Part shown: positions 25,452 through 33,642 of the stretch, in pieces
Layout of the letters: every line of letters begins with the position of its first letter
Position numbering within the stretch: the stretch's first letter is position 1
Source: Mycobacterium gastri
GTDB lineage: Bacteria; Actinomycetota; Actinomycetes; Mycobacteriales; Mycobacteriaceae
Assembly (NCBI RefSeq): GCF_002102175.1
Contig: NZ_LQOX01000147.1
Span: 62,001-126,000, forward strand
Reading direction: 5' to 3'
Length of the DNA stretch: 64,000 nt
Notes under the pieces: model-generated
The model's input: the letters and a program-made list of their open reading frames with translations, nothing else
Databases searched by the model: none
Told to the model about the DNA's origin: nothing
Position numbers and translations under genes: made by a program

Positions 25452-26672
25452 GTGAACGGCGATCGATCACCGGAGCCCGGGGGACCCCGAAGACCGGTGC
25501 ATCAACGGCCGGCGGAGCCGTCACAGGTCATCCGTCGCGACAACCCGCCACCGCGGCCACCGGGCAGACCCCGGCCCGAACCGGAACCCGCACCAGCGAC
25601 CACTGACTCGCCAGTCCGGCCAGTCCGGCCCGGACGGCAGCACGGTCCCACCGCGTCGGCTCCGCCCCCGCGGCCGGTAACGCCGAAGCCGCGCCGCAAG
25701 CGGATCAGGCGGCGCTGGGGCAGGATCGTGGCGCTCAGTGTGCTGGTTGTTCTGTTACTGGCCGGGGCGGGCATCCTCGGCGGTGCGCTGTGGCTGGACA
25801 CATCTCTGCGCCGCGAGCCGGTGTTCAGCGACTACGCCGATCGCCCGGGAAGCGGCCGCGGCACGAATTGGCTGCTCGTCGGCTCCGACAGCCGCCAGGA
25901 CCTCACCGCCGAGCAACAGCAGAACCTCGCCACCGGCGGCGACGTCGGCACCGGACGCACCGACACCATCCTGCTGGTGCATGTGCCGGGGTTCGGATCG
26001 AGCACCCCGACGACGTTGGTGTCGATACCGCGCGATTCCTCGGTGCCGATACCCGGTCACGGTCGCGACAAGATCAACTCCGCCTTCGTCACAGGTGGCG
26101 CGCCCTTACTGGTGCAGACGGTTGAGCAGGCCACCGGCTTGCGCGTCGACCATTACGCCGAGGTTGGGTTCGGCGGCTTCGCCGAGCTGGTCGACGCGCT
26201 GGGCGGGGTCAACATGTGCCTGAGCGAGCCGATCCGCGATCCGCTGGCCGGTATCGACCTTCCGGCCGGCTGCCAACAACTGGACGGCCGACGAGGGTTG
26301 GGTTACGTCCGATCTCGTGCGACACCGCGGGCCGATCTGGACCGGATGCTCAACCAACGCCAGTTCATGGCAGCGCTGCTGCACCGTGCCGGCAGCCCCG
26401 CGGTCTGGCTGAACCCGTGGCGTTGGTATGCGGTGCCACACGCAGCCACCGCGGCGCTGACCGTCGACCAGGGCACCCATGTCTTCGACCTGGCCCGCCT
26501 GGGATGGGCGCTGCACGGACACACCACAGCGCTGACGGTTCCGATCGGCGCGTTCACCGACAGCGACGTCGGCTCGGTGGTGGTATGGAACCACGACGCG
26601 GCCCGGGAATTGTTCGACGCGCTCGCTTCGGATGCTCCCGTGCCGGCTTCCGCGCTCGACGGGCAACCATAA
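25452..26672 (+). CDS. LytR-CpsA-Psr (LCP) family protein, full length (Rv3840 region)
   Basis: A 406-residue LCP protein. The N-terminal 90 residues are Pro/Arg-rich and cytoplasmic, then one membrane segment (IVALSVLVVLLLAGAGILGGALW). The LCP catalytic domain at about 140-320 has NWLLVGSDSRQDL, GRTDTILLVHVPG, LVSIPRDSSVPIPGHGRDKINSAF and the RSRATPRADLDRMLNQRQFM arginine motif. LCP enzymes link arabinogalactan to peptidoglycan. The H37Rv gene at this position is annotated as only 137 residues, so this species seems to keep the ancestral full-length gene. Confidence 0.9.
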   Translation: MNGDRSPEPGGPRRPVHQRPAEPSQVIRRDNPPPRPPGRPRPEPEPAPATTDSPVRPVRPGRQHGPTASAPPPRPVTPKPRRKRIRRRWGRIVALSVLVVLLLAGAGILGGALWLDTSLRREPVFSDYADRPGSGRGTNWLLVGSDSRQDLTAEQQQNLATGGDVGTGRTDTILLVHVPGFGSSTPTTLVSIPRDSSVPIPGHGRDKINSAFVTGGAPLLVQTVEQATGLRVDHYAEVGFGGFAELVDALGGVNMCLSEPIRDPLAGIDLPAGCQQLDGRRGLGYVRSRATPRADLDRMLNQRQFMAALLHRAGSPAVWLNPWRWYAVPHAATAALTVDQGTHVFDLARLGWALHGHTTALTVPIGAFTDSDVGSVVVWNHDAARELFDALASDAPVPASALDGQP

Positions 26673-26841
26673 TCACTTAACCCGGTGTGCAGGACGCGTC
26701 GAACGTTGATCCCGCGACGGTTCACGCTCGGCGCGAGGAAGCCTTGGAAGTCTCGGAAGTTTCGGCCCCAAATCAGATCCCCAGAGAGGTCACGCATCGT
26801 TTGCGCTACGGCCACCCGCAATAATGCTCTATTAGGATTAA

Positions 26842-26914
26842 TTTGGTTAGGCAATCCTGGCCTGATAAAGAGGGTTATTGATGGCCTCGGAACAGTTAGG
26901 AAATGCTTTCCTCA
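26842..26914 (+). promoter_or_regulatory. IdeR-box-like sites upstream of bfrB
   Basis: Two weak IdeR-box matches lie 50-125 bases before bfrB: TTTGGTTAGGCAATCCTGG (26842-26860, 14 of 19) and TTAGGAAATGCTTTCCTCA (26896-26914, 13 of 19, with the AGGAAA/TTTCCT symmetry). In H37Rv bfrB is activated by iron-IdeR bound to upstream sites, and the distance here fits activation. Confidence 0.6.
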
Positions 26915-26966
26915 CTAAGTGATGCCTTCGTTGCGGACCACGCTCTACCTGCACTAACCTGGCTTC

Positions 26967-27512
26967 ATGACTGACTACGACGGACACAAGACCAAATTCC
27001 ATGCGCTAATGCAGGAGCAAATCTTCAACGAATTCACTACCGCGCAGCAATATATTGCGATCGCGGTCTATTTCGACGGCGAGGACTTGCCGCAATTGGC
27101 GAAGCATTTCTATGGCCAGGCGGTCGAAGAGCGCAACCACGCGATGATGCTGGTGCAACATCTGCTCGAGCGCGGTCTTCGCGTCGAAATACCGGGCGTT
27201 GACACCGTCCGAAACCAGTTCGACAAACCGCGTGACGCGCTGGCGCTGGCGCTCGACCAGGAACGTGCCGTCACCGACCAGGTCAGCCGGCTGGCGGCGG
27301 TGGCCCGTGACGAGGGCGACTTCCTCGGCGAGCAGTTCATGCAGTGGTTCCTGCAAGAACAGGTCGAAGAGATGTCGCTGATGTCCACCCTGCTGCGGAT
27401 TGCCGACCGGGCCGGATCCAACCTGTTCGAGCTCGAGAACTTCGTCGCCCGCGAGGTGGGCCGGGCGCCGTCCGCCTCAGGCGCCCCGCGCGCCGCCGGC
27501 GGCAGCCTCTAG
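26967..27512 (+). CDS. bfrB: Ferritin-like iron storage protein BfrB
   Basis: A 181-residue ferritin (H37Rv 181). The ferroxidase ligands are in FNEFTTAQQYIA, QAVEERNHAMMLVQHLLERG (ExxH), and EQVEEMSLMSTLL. It is the non-haem ferritin type despite the name. It stores iron when IdeR is iron-loaded. The 3' end overlaps glpQ1 by four bases on the opposite strand. Confidence 0.96.
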   Translation: MTDYDGHKTKFHALMQEQIFNEFTTAQQYIAIAVYFDGEDLPQLAKHFYGQAVEERNHAMMLVQHLLERGLRVEIPGVDTVRNQFDKPRDALALALDQERAVTDQVSRLAAVARDEGDFLGEQFMQWFLQEQVEEMSLMSTLLRIADRAGSNLFELENFVAREVGRAPSASGAPRAAGGSL

Positions 27513-28339
27513 CCGCCGGCCTGGCCGGCGCGCCCCTGCTGCAGCCAGGCCTTCGTGCGGGCGGGGTGGTGAGTGGCCATCCACGCCACCCCGACCTCAC
27601 GGCAGAATTCGACATCGTCGTATTCGTCGACGTTCCAGCAGTAAACCGCCCGTCCCTGGGCGGCCGCACGGTCGACGAGTTGCGGGTAGTCCTTCAATGC
27701 CGGCAGCGACGGTCCCACCGCCGTCGCCCCGACGGCGGTGGCCGCGCTGCTGGCGAGGTAGCGTCCGGTCTTGCCGAGCAGCACCGTCGGCAACAGCGGC
27801 GCGGCGCGGCGGATCCGCCAGACCGCCGCGGCCGAGAACGACATCACGACTGCGCGCGACCGGTCGGCGGAAGCGGGTGCGGCGATGCCGAAGCGGTGCA
27901 GAAGTGCCAGCACTTTGTTTTCGACCAGCGAACCGTAGCGGACGGGGTGCTTGGTCTCGATGAAGATCTTCACCGGCCGGTTCCAGTCCAGCACCAGCGC
28001 GACTAACGCGTCCAGGGTCAGCAGGCTGGTGTCGCCGTGAGTGCCGTCCGGACGCCAGCTTTCGTGCCAGGCGCCGTATTCCAGCTCGCGTAGCTCGGCC
28101 AGCGTCATCGTGCTGACCAGCCCGACTCCAGTCGAGGTTCGGTCCAAGCGCCGGTCGTGCACACAGACGAGGTGGCCGTCACGCGTTAGCCGCACGTCAC
28201 ATTCCACGCCGTCGGCGCCCTCCTTGAGGGCCAGGTCGTAGGCGGCCAGCGTGTGTTCTGGTCGAGCAGCGGACGCGCCACGGTGGGCAACCACAAACGG
28301 GTGCCCGGCGATCACCTCGTCGGCCCAGGTCATGCCCAT
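27509..28339 (-). CDS. glpQ1: Glycerophosphodiester phosphodiesterase
   Basis: A 276-residue cytosolic-type GDPD (H37Rv 274). The catalytic motif is VVAHRGASAARPEHTLAAYDLALKEGADGVECDVRLTRDG..VCVHD (HRG, ExD, HD). No signal peptide. The start codon shares a base with the stop of the upstream gene (TAATG), so the two are coupled. It hydrolyses glycerophosphodiesters to glycerol-3-phosphate and an alcohol. Confidence 0.94.
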   Translation of the reverse strand: MGMTWADEVIAGHPFVVAHRGASAARPEHTLAAYDLALKEGADGVECDVRLTRDGHLVCVHDRRLDRTSTGVGLVSTMTLAELRELEYGAWHESWRPDGTHGDTSLLTLDALVALVLDWNRPVKIFIETKHPVRYGSLVENKVLALLHRFGIAAPASADRSRAVVMSFSAAAVWRIRRAAPLLPTVLLGKTGRYLASSAATAVGATAVGPSLPALKDYPQLVDRAAAQGRAVYCWNVDEYDDVEFCREVGVAWMATHHPARTKAWLQQGRAGQAGG

Positions 28340-29382
28340 TATGCTGCCGGTTCTTGCCTTTGCGGCTCAACTGCACCGGCAGCTGGCGGGGCGGGTTGCC
28401 GGGGCGGGCCGTCCGGCACCACGAGCCACCGGTGTGCCGGCCGTTCGACCGGTTTGCGCTCGAACCCTTCGAAGACCCGCCCGGCAGCGGAGACGGCGGC
28501 TGCCGCCAGCGCGTAGCCGACAACCGTCATGACCGTGTTGTTGGCGATGCCCTGGGCGTCGCCGGCAAAGCTGGTGGCGATGGCGAAGATCGACACCGCG
28601 TTGCTGACCACCCAGGCGATCCACCACACCACGATGGGCCGGCGCAGCCGGTGGTAGTGGTCTTCGACCACCGCCAATTCGATGACGTACACCGGCGCCC
28701 AGAACAAATTGGCCAACGGCAGCAGGCAGCCGGCCCACAACTGCCGCGACGAGCGGTGCTCGGGCAGGCCATGATGCCCGAAGGCGGCGGCCCGACGAGC
28801 GATCAGCCAGCGAATCAGCACGACGAAGCAGCCGATCATCGCAACGAGCGCGGCAATGCTGGCCAGCACCCCCAACCACAGCGCGGCGCCGGCCACCAGG
28901 GAGTTCAGCAATAGGCTGCGGTTGACGATGAGCAGCACGTATCGCACCGCATAGACCAGTGCGGCGATGCCGAGCACCACGATCGTGGCGAACAGCACGG
29001 ACCGCACCGTCGGTGCGGCCGGCCCGGATTTCTCGGGCATCTCGGCAGGCGAAGGTGCGGTCGAAGGGAGTCGGTCCGCCAGACCCCACCGCGGCATCAC
29101 GGCATAGCGTGGCGTGGGTCCGCGGAATCGTCGCCAGGTCCGCGGTGGCGGCGGGGCGCCCGGGCGTACCGCGATCCATCGAAACCCGGGTGGGAGCCGC
29201 GCCGGGGTGCGCTGCATGAGCTGAGGCGCCGGCTGCGGGCCCACCGGCGAACGCCACCGCGGGTCACCCGCCGACGGGTCCGCCAGCGGCGCCATCAGGG
29301 TCCCCCGGCAACGTGGACACCACACCCGCTGACGATCGCGGACGTTCCACCGAGTGCCGCACTGGGAGCACACCTGAATCAC
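28339..29382 (-). CDS. Zinc-ribbon membrane protein, DUF4328-like (Rv3843c)
   Basis: A 347-residue protein. The N-terminus is a zinc ribbon (CSQCGTRWNVRDRQRVWCPRC, two CxxC pairs), then a Pro/Arg-rich linker and about five to six membrane segments from residue 130 on (RSVLFATIVVLGIAALVYAV, SLVAGAALWLGVLASIAAL, CLLPLANLFWAPVYVIELAVVEDHY). The membrane part resembles DUF4328. It is the first gene of an operon with glpQ1. Function unknown. Confidence 0.88.
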   Translation of the reverse strand: MIQVCSQCGTRWNVRDRQRVWCPRCRGTLMAPLADPSAGDPRWRSPVGPQPAPQLMQRTPARLPPGFRWIAVRPGAPPPPRTWRRFRGPTPRYAVMPRWGLADRLPSTAPSPAEMPEKSGPAAPTVRSVLFATIVVLGIAALVYAVRYVLLIVNRSLLLNSLVAGAALWLGVLASIAALVAMIGCFVVLIRWLIARRAAAFGHHGLPEHRSSRQLWAGCLLPLANLFWAPVYVIELAVVEDHYHRLRRPIVVWWIAWVVSNAVSIFAIATSFAGDAQGIANNTVMTVVGYALAAAAVSAAGRVFEGFERKPVERPAHRWLVVPDGPPRQPAPPAAGAVEPQRQEPAA

Positions 29383-30004
29383 CGGACCAGCCTAATAGCG
29401 TGTCGGCGCCACGGCACAGCACGGCGTCAAACCGGATCGGGGAAGCACTTGCGTGCGCGGGACAGAGCGGGACCGCGGCGGCCCGGGCCCCCGACGAGGC
29501 AGCCCGTGCGACCCTCGACAGAACCTGGACAGGGACCTGGACAGCTACCAAGGAGTAGCCATGACCTATCCACAGTTTCCACAGCTTTATCCACAGCCGG
29601 TGGGCCATCTCGATGCCACCTCTATCGGCCTGGTTCGAGTCGGACTGTGGATAACATCGCCCCCCCGGGACGCGCCGATCGACAGCCCGACGGCGCCGCG
29701 AGCGAAGTGCGGCTCTCCGCCGGGCGAAGCGCCGCCGTCGCCTGGTCACGCGACTTGCCGGCGCAGCGGCGGCCGAGCCGTCAGCGGTTGTCCGGCCCGA
29801 CTCACCCACGGGGCCGCGGGCAGCCGCTTCCGACGGCCGGCAGGAGCGGTCTTGCCATCACATGGCCATCAGTTGGCGGCCCTGCCCGGGGTTGCCCGTC
29901 GCGAAATTTTTCAACCTGTGCACCAGGCGTTATGATCTCCGACGCGATGTTCATTGTGACTCACCTCACTGAGGCGAGATGACCATGCAGGTGGAAGGCG
30001 TTTG
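29383..30004. other. Intergenic stretch with DnaA-box-like words and a promoter, no clear gene
   Basis: No gene that I would defend. H37Rv has an insertion sequence gene (Rv3844) and Rv3845 nearby. An ATG at 29561 with AAGGAG upstream opens a 124-codon frame; its first 16 codons (MTYPQFPQLYPQPVGH) look like the N-terminus of a Pro/Gln-rich mycobacterial protein, but the rest has no protein-like character, so it may be a remnant. Three near-identical DnaA-box words lie at 29566-29654. A possible promoter (TTTCAA 29909, TATGAT 29931, 16-base spacer) points to the small membrane protein at 30005. Confidence 0.5.
29566..29654. promoter_or_regulatory. Cluster of three DnaA-box-like 9-mers
   Basis: CTATCCACA (29566-29574), TTATCCACA (29587-29595) and the inverse TGTGGATAA (29646-29654). 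The second and third are exact matches to the general DnaA box TTATCCACA. Two further TTTCCACAG words surround them. It may be a DnaA-titration or regulatory patch. Confidence 0.4.
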
Positions 30005-30160
30005 ATGGCGACACAGTCCTACGGTCCGGGGTCGACGCCACCGTCGAATTCGCGCCCCGGCTCGCCCGCCTGGAACCACGCGTACATCATCGCCGCCCTT
30101 CGTGCCGGACTGATCGCGCTCGCGCTGCTCGCGGTGCTGGTCCTCCTGGTCGTGTATTAA
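30005..30160 (+). CDS. Small single-span membrane protein (51 residues)
   Basis: A 51-residue ORF starting MATQSYGPGSTPPSNSRPG and ending in one strong hydrophobic helix (ALRAGLIALALLAVLVLLVV) before Tyr and the stop. GGTGGAAGG lies seven to eight bases before the ATG, and a plausible promoter lies 70 bases upstream. It is short, so single-genome evidence is limited, but the coding pattern (Pro/Gly soluble head, Leu/Val helix) is not random. It lies 161 bases before sodA. Function unknown. Confidence 0.6.
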   Translation: MATQSYGPGSTPPSNSRPGSPAWNHAYIIAALRAGLIALALLAVLVLLVVY

Positions 30161-30321
30161 GTCCCCGCCGCCCGGGCAATCCCAGGGAGCTGTTCGAGCT
30201 GTTCCCGATGGGGGCTGTTCTTGCGGCGCGCGCGGTCATGCAGCAGGGTTGACTACGTCAGCCCGCCGCGTGGCGGAACCCACGCGAATGACGTGTCAGA
30301 CGATTAAAAGGAGGGAATGCC

Positions 30322-30945
30322 GTGGCTGAATACGCTTTGCCCGATCTGGACTGGGACTACGGGGCGCTGGAACCACATATCTCGGGTCAGATCAACGAAC
30401 TTCACCACAGTAAGCACCACGCCACCTACGTCAAGGGCGCCAACGATGCGGTCGCCAAACTCGAAGAGGCGCGTGCCAAGGAAGATCACTCAGCGATCTT
30501 GCTGAACGAGAAGAATTTGGCTTTCAACCTCGCCGGCCACGTGAACCACACGATCTGGTGGAAGAACCTGTCTCCGAACGGGGGCGACAAGCCGACCGGC
30601 GAGCTCGCCGCAGCCATTGATGAGGCGTTCGGGTCGTTCGACAAGTTTCGTGCCCAATTCCACGCCGCCGCCACCACGGTGCAGGGGTCGGGCTGGGCGG
30701 CGCTGGGCTGGGACACTCTCGGCAACAAGCTGCTGATATTCCAGGTCTACGACCACCAGACGAACTTTCCGCTCGGAATCATTCCGTTGCTGCTGCTCGA
30801 CATGTGGGAACACGCCTTCTACCTCCAGTACAAGAATGTCAAGGTCGACTTCGCCAAAGCGTTCTGGAATGTCGTGAACTGGGCAGACGTGCAGGCCCGT
30901 TACGAGGCGGCCACCTCGAAAACGCCGGGCCTGATCTTCGGCTGA
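30322..30945 (+). CDS. sodA: Superoxide dismutase [Fe/Mn]
   Basis: A 207-residue Fe/Mn superoxide dismutase, the H37Rv length. Metal ligands are in EPHISGQINELHHSKHH, NHTIWWKNLSPNGG, and DMWEHAFYLQYKN (Asp and His). It starts at GTG with AAAAGGAGGG upstream. In M. tuberculosis the protein is iron-loaded, abundant and exported without a signal peptide; no signal is visible here either. Confidence 0.97.
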   Translation: MAEYALPDLDWDYGALEPHISGQINELHHSKHHATYVKGANDAVAKLEEARAKEDHSAILLNEKNLAFNLAGHVNHTIWWKNLSPNGGDKPTGELAAAIDEAFGSFDKFRAQFHAAATTVQGSGWAALGWDTLGNKLLIFQVYDHQTNFPLGIIPLLLLDMWEHAFYLQYKNVKVDFAKAFWNVVNWADVQARYEAATSKTPGLIFG

Positions 30946-30964
30946 CGCCAATTTTTCAGGGCTT

Positions 30965-30992
30965 GGGCGCCGCGCACTATTGCGCGGCGCCC
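30965..30992 (+). terminator. Strong hairpin after sodA
   Basis: GGGCGCCGCGCA (30965-30976), loop CTAT, and TGCGCGGCGCCC (30981-30992) form a perfect 12-base-pair stem starting 19 bases after the sodA stop. There is no long T run, which fits the I-shaped terminators common in mycobacteria. Confidence 0.85.
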
Positions 30993-31179
30993 TGGTCTTT
31001 GGCCGGTTTCGATATCGCGACTTCTGGACGACAGCTGGATGACAATGCGAACGTGGCGTGGGGTTAGCCGTGTCGGGTTGCGCGGCGCCAAATCCCCGCG
31101 CATGCTTGATTATTGAAACTAGACGGTTGTTCGAGCTACCAGCGTGGTTATTTCGGATGGAGGCATCTCGGAGGTCGGG

Positions 31180-31713
31180 ATGAATGCCGGGTCAGATAGA
31201 CCAATAGGGGTTGCTCCCTTTCATTCTCGTGGCGCTCTGAAAGGGTTTGTCATCTCTGGACGCTGGCCTGATTCGACCAAAGAATGGGCGCAGCTGCTGA
31301 TGGTCGCCGTCCGGGTCGCGTCGTGGCCCGGACTGCTTTCCACGACAACCGTATTCGGTGCCCGCGAAGAATTGCCCGACGAACCCGCGCCCGGAACCGT
31401 CGGCCTGGTGCTGGCCGAGGGAACGGTGTTCGGCGAATCCGCCATCCGACCCGGATATTTCGCCGATCACCAGCCCCCGGCATTGCTGATGTTGCATCCG
31501 CCCTCGGAGACAACGCCGTCGCTGCCGGAATGCACCGGCGCAGCGTCGGGCTGTGTCCTGCTGCCCGGGTTGCCGCACCTGGGTCTGGAGCACCGGGCCG
31601 CCTGGGTGGAAGCCGAAGCGGACGGCACCATCACGTCCATGGTGAGTCGCGTCGGTGTCGACCCGATCAGCCATCCCGACACGGCGATCCTGGCGATGCT
31701 GCTTGCCGCATAA
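31180..31713 (+). CDS. Conserved hypothetical protein (Rv3847)
   Basis: A 177-residue protein, the H37Rv length with ATG at 31180 (a longer frame to 31144 lacks support). It is a compact soluble protein (VAPFHSRGALKGFVISGRWPDSTKEWAQLLMVAVRVASWPGLLSTTTVFG, then GLVLAEGTVFGESAIRPGYFAD). No motif I recognise and no signal or membrane segment. It is transcribed alone, ahead of the Mn riboswitch. Confidence 0.85.
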   Translation: MNAGSDRPIGVAPFHSRGALKGFVISGRWPDSTKEWAQLLMVAVRVASWPGLLSTTTVFGAREELPDEPAPGTVGLVLAEGTVFGESAIRPGYFADHQPPALLMLHPPSETTPSLPECTGAASGCVLLPGLPHLGLEHRAAWVEAEADGTITSMVSRVGVDPISHPDTAILAMLLAA

Positions 31714-31817
31714 GCAAATTCGAAACCCTGGTTTCGGTTCGCGAATTCGAGAATGCGACTGCCCGAACTCCGTCGGCACCCTGGCGCGCCCGGAACCCTC
31801 CCGCTAACCTGGGGATC

Positions 31818-31915
31818 GTTAGCGAAGGGGAGTAGCCCCGAATCGTCGGGTCGACATACTGGTGAAAGCCCGGCCGGCGAACCGTCGAGCAGACGGTGGG
31901 CGAGACCTTCGACCG
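31818..31915 (+). promoter_or_regulatory. yybP-ykoY manganese riboswitch
   Basis: The conserved core is present: GCGAAGGGGAGTAGC (31822-31836), the CATACTGG loop segment, and GGGCGAGACCTTCGACC (31898-31914) closing P1 (CGAAGG with CCTTCG). It precedes a GDT1-family cation exporter. The P1 3' strand GACCTTCGAC can also pair with GTCGAAAGGTC (31948-31958), which holds the Shine-Dalgarno bases of the exporter gene. So Mn2+ binding would free the ribosome site and turn expression on. Confidence 0.9.
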
Positions 31916-31965
31916 ATGTTTGATGACCACGTCGTCATCGACCACGTGTCGAAAGGTCGTCCGAA

Positions 31966-32661
31966 ATGCTCGCAGCCACACTGCTGAGTCTCGGGGTTGT
32001 TTTCGTCGCCGAACTCGGCGACAGATCCCAACTCCTGACCATGACCTATGCGCTGCGGTTCCGCTGGTGGGTGGTGATGGCCGGCGTGGCGATCGCCTCT
32101 TTAACGGTGCACGGGGTCTCGGTGGCGATCGGCCACTTCCTGGGCGCCACCCTGCCGGCGCGGCCAATGGCTTTCGGGGGCGCGATCGCGTTCCTGATTT
32201 TCGCGGTGTGGGCCTGGCGAGAGGGCGCGGCGGGGGACGACAAGCCCGGGACACCGCGCCAGCCACGGTTCGCACTGCTCACCGTGGTGTCATCGTTCGT
32301 ACTGGCCGAGCTCAGCGACAAGACGACGCTGGCGACGGTGACCCTGGCCAGCGATCACGACTGGGTCGGCGTGTGGATCGGCTCCACGCTGGGCATGATC
32401 TTGGCCGACGGGCTGGCAATCGCTGCGGGGTTACTGCTGCACCAGCGGCTGCCCGAGCAGCTGCTGCATGTTCTGGCCAGCCTGCTGTTCCTGCTGTTCG
32501 GCTTGTGGATGCTGTTCGACAGCGCGCTCGGGTGGCGCTCGGTCGCCATCGGCGTGACGGCGGCGGTGGCGATCGTCGCGGCGGCCGGTGTTACAGCGCA
32601 AACCCTTCGGCGGAGCCGCAATGCCTCCGCGGTAGCCGCGAGGTCGGTCCGCCGACCCTGA
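31966..32661 (+). CDS. GDT1/UPF0016-family Mn2+ exporter (Rv3848)
   Basis: A 231-residue membrane protein of the UPF0016/GDT1 (TMEM165) family. Both family signatures are present: VVFVAELGDRSQLLTMTYAL near the N-terminus and FVLAELSDKTTLATVTLAS in the second half (E-x-G/S-D-K/R-[ST]). About six membrane segments. Bacterial members export manganese, which agrees with the upstream Mn riboswitch. The C-terminal 20 residues are Arg/Ala-rich. Confidence 0.93.
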   Translation: MLAATLLSLGVVFVAELGDRSQLLTMTYALRFRWWVVMAGVAIASLTVHGVSVAIGHFLGATLPARPMAFGGAIAFLIFAVWAWREGAAGDDKPGTPRQPRFALLTVVSSFVLAELSDKTTLATVTLASDHDWVGVWIGSTLGMILADGLAIAAGLLLHQRLPEQLLHVLASLLFLLFGLWMLFDSALGWRSVAIGVTAAVAIVAAAGVTAQTLRRSRNASAVAARSVRRP

Positions 32662-33132
32662 ACCGCTGCCGAACGGCACCTACCGGACCCCGTACCGTTC
32701 GGCGATGCCGACGACCGCTTGCGGGCGGCTCCGGTGGGCCGGTGACGACGCCGCCGGTCTGCGCCGCGTCCCGCAGTGCACCTCGACAGCAAAGGAGCAG
32801 CCAAGCACTGTGCCATTGGGTCTTGGTTGCCCGACATTGAATACATTCACCTGCCGAGGTGCGCGTACACCGGTCCCGGACGACCGGCCCGATGAATCGC
32901 CGAGCACCCCCACGCGCTGTATTCTGCGGATAGCCTGTGAAATCCGTTCATTCTGTAGACACCTCACCGAATCGGTTGGACGCTCGTCAAGGGCATCCTG
33001 ATCGTGCCTCCAGCACGCCGGCACTCAATCCGCTCAGGTTTGCACTTGGTTGTGGACGTAACTGTCGCTACCATGATCAGCAAATAACGATAGGTAACCG
33101 TTCGATCTTGCAGCCCGGTGGAGGTCATATCG
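32662..33132. other. Long intergenic region before espR
   Basis: No credible gene in 471 bases. Near 32675 there is an imperfect inverted repeat (CCGAACGG, then CCGTACCGTTCGG). The last 90 bases become AT-richer (GCAAATAACGATAGGTAACCG), as expected for a promoter. The long leader fits the extended espR upstream region in M. tuberculosis, where regulators such as PhoP act. Confidence 0.6.
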
Positions 33133-33531
33133 ATGAGCACGACGTTCGCTGCCCGCCTGAACCGTCTGTTCGACACGGTGTATCCACCCGGACGCGGGCC
33201 GCACACCTCCGCGGAGGTGATCGCCGCGCTCAAGGCGGAGGGCATCACGATGTCGGCTCCCTACCTGTCCCAGCTACGCTCGGGCAACCGCACCAACCCG
33301 TCGTCGGCGACCATGGCCGCCCTTGCCAACTTCTTCCGCATCAGGGCGGCCTACTTCACCGACGACGACTACTACGCGAAAATCGACAAGGAATTGCAGT
33401 GGCTGGCCGCGATGCGGGACGATGGCGTACGCCGCATCGCGGAGCGCTCCCATGGGTTGTCGGCGCAGGCGCAGCAAGAGATCGTGGACCGCATCGACGA
33501 ACTGCGCCGCGCGGAACTGCTCGACGCGTAA
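33133..33531 (+). CDS. espR: EspR nucleoid-associated regulator of ESX-1
   Basis: A 132-residue protein, the H37Rv length. The N-terminal helix-turn-helix has FAARLNRLFDTVYPPGRGPHTSAEVIAALKAEGITMSAPYLSQLRSGNRTNPS, followed by FFRIRAAYFTDDDYYAKIDKELQWL and a helical C-terminal dimer domain (AQQEIVDRIDELRRAELLDA). It activates the espACD operon and binds widely on the chromosome. ATG at 33133 agrees with the family start. Confidence 0.97.
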   Translation: MSTTFAARLNRLFDTVYPPGRGPHTSAEVIAALKAEGITMSAPYLSQLRSGNRTNPSSATMAALANFFRIRAAYFTDDDYYAKIDKELQWLAAMRDDGVRRIAERSHGLSAQAQQEIVDRIDELRRAELLDA

Positions 33532-33642
33532 CAGCCGGCAGCCACCGACCTGACGGGTTGCCCACGCCCAACGCGGATTAGGGTTGGCCCAACGATCGCG
33601 CACGCACCGCGATAATCCACGAGAACCGGGAGGCGGCCGGGA

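Noticed and set aside
29561..29935. 124-codon ORF with a good ribosome site
   Set aside because: Only the first 16 codons look like protein; the rest is shadow-like and overlaps no conserved motif. Kept as a possible remnant in the intergenic entry.
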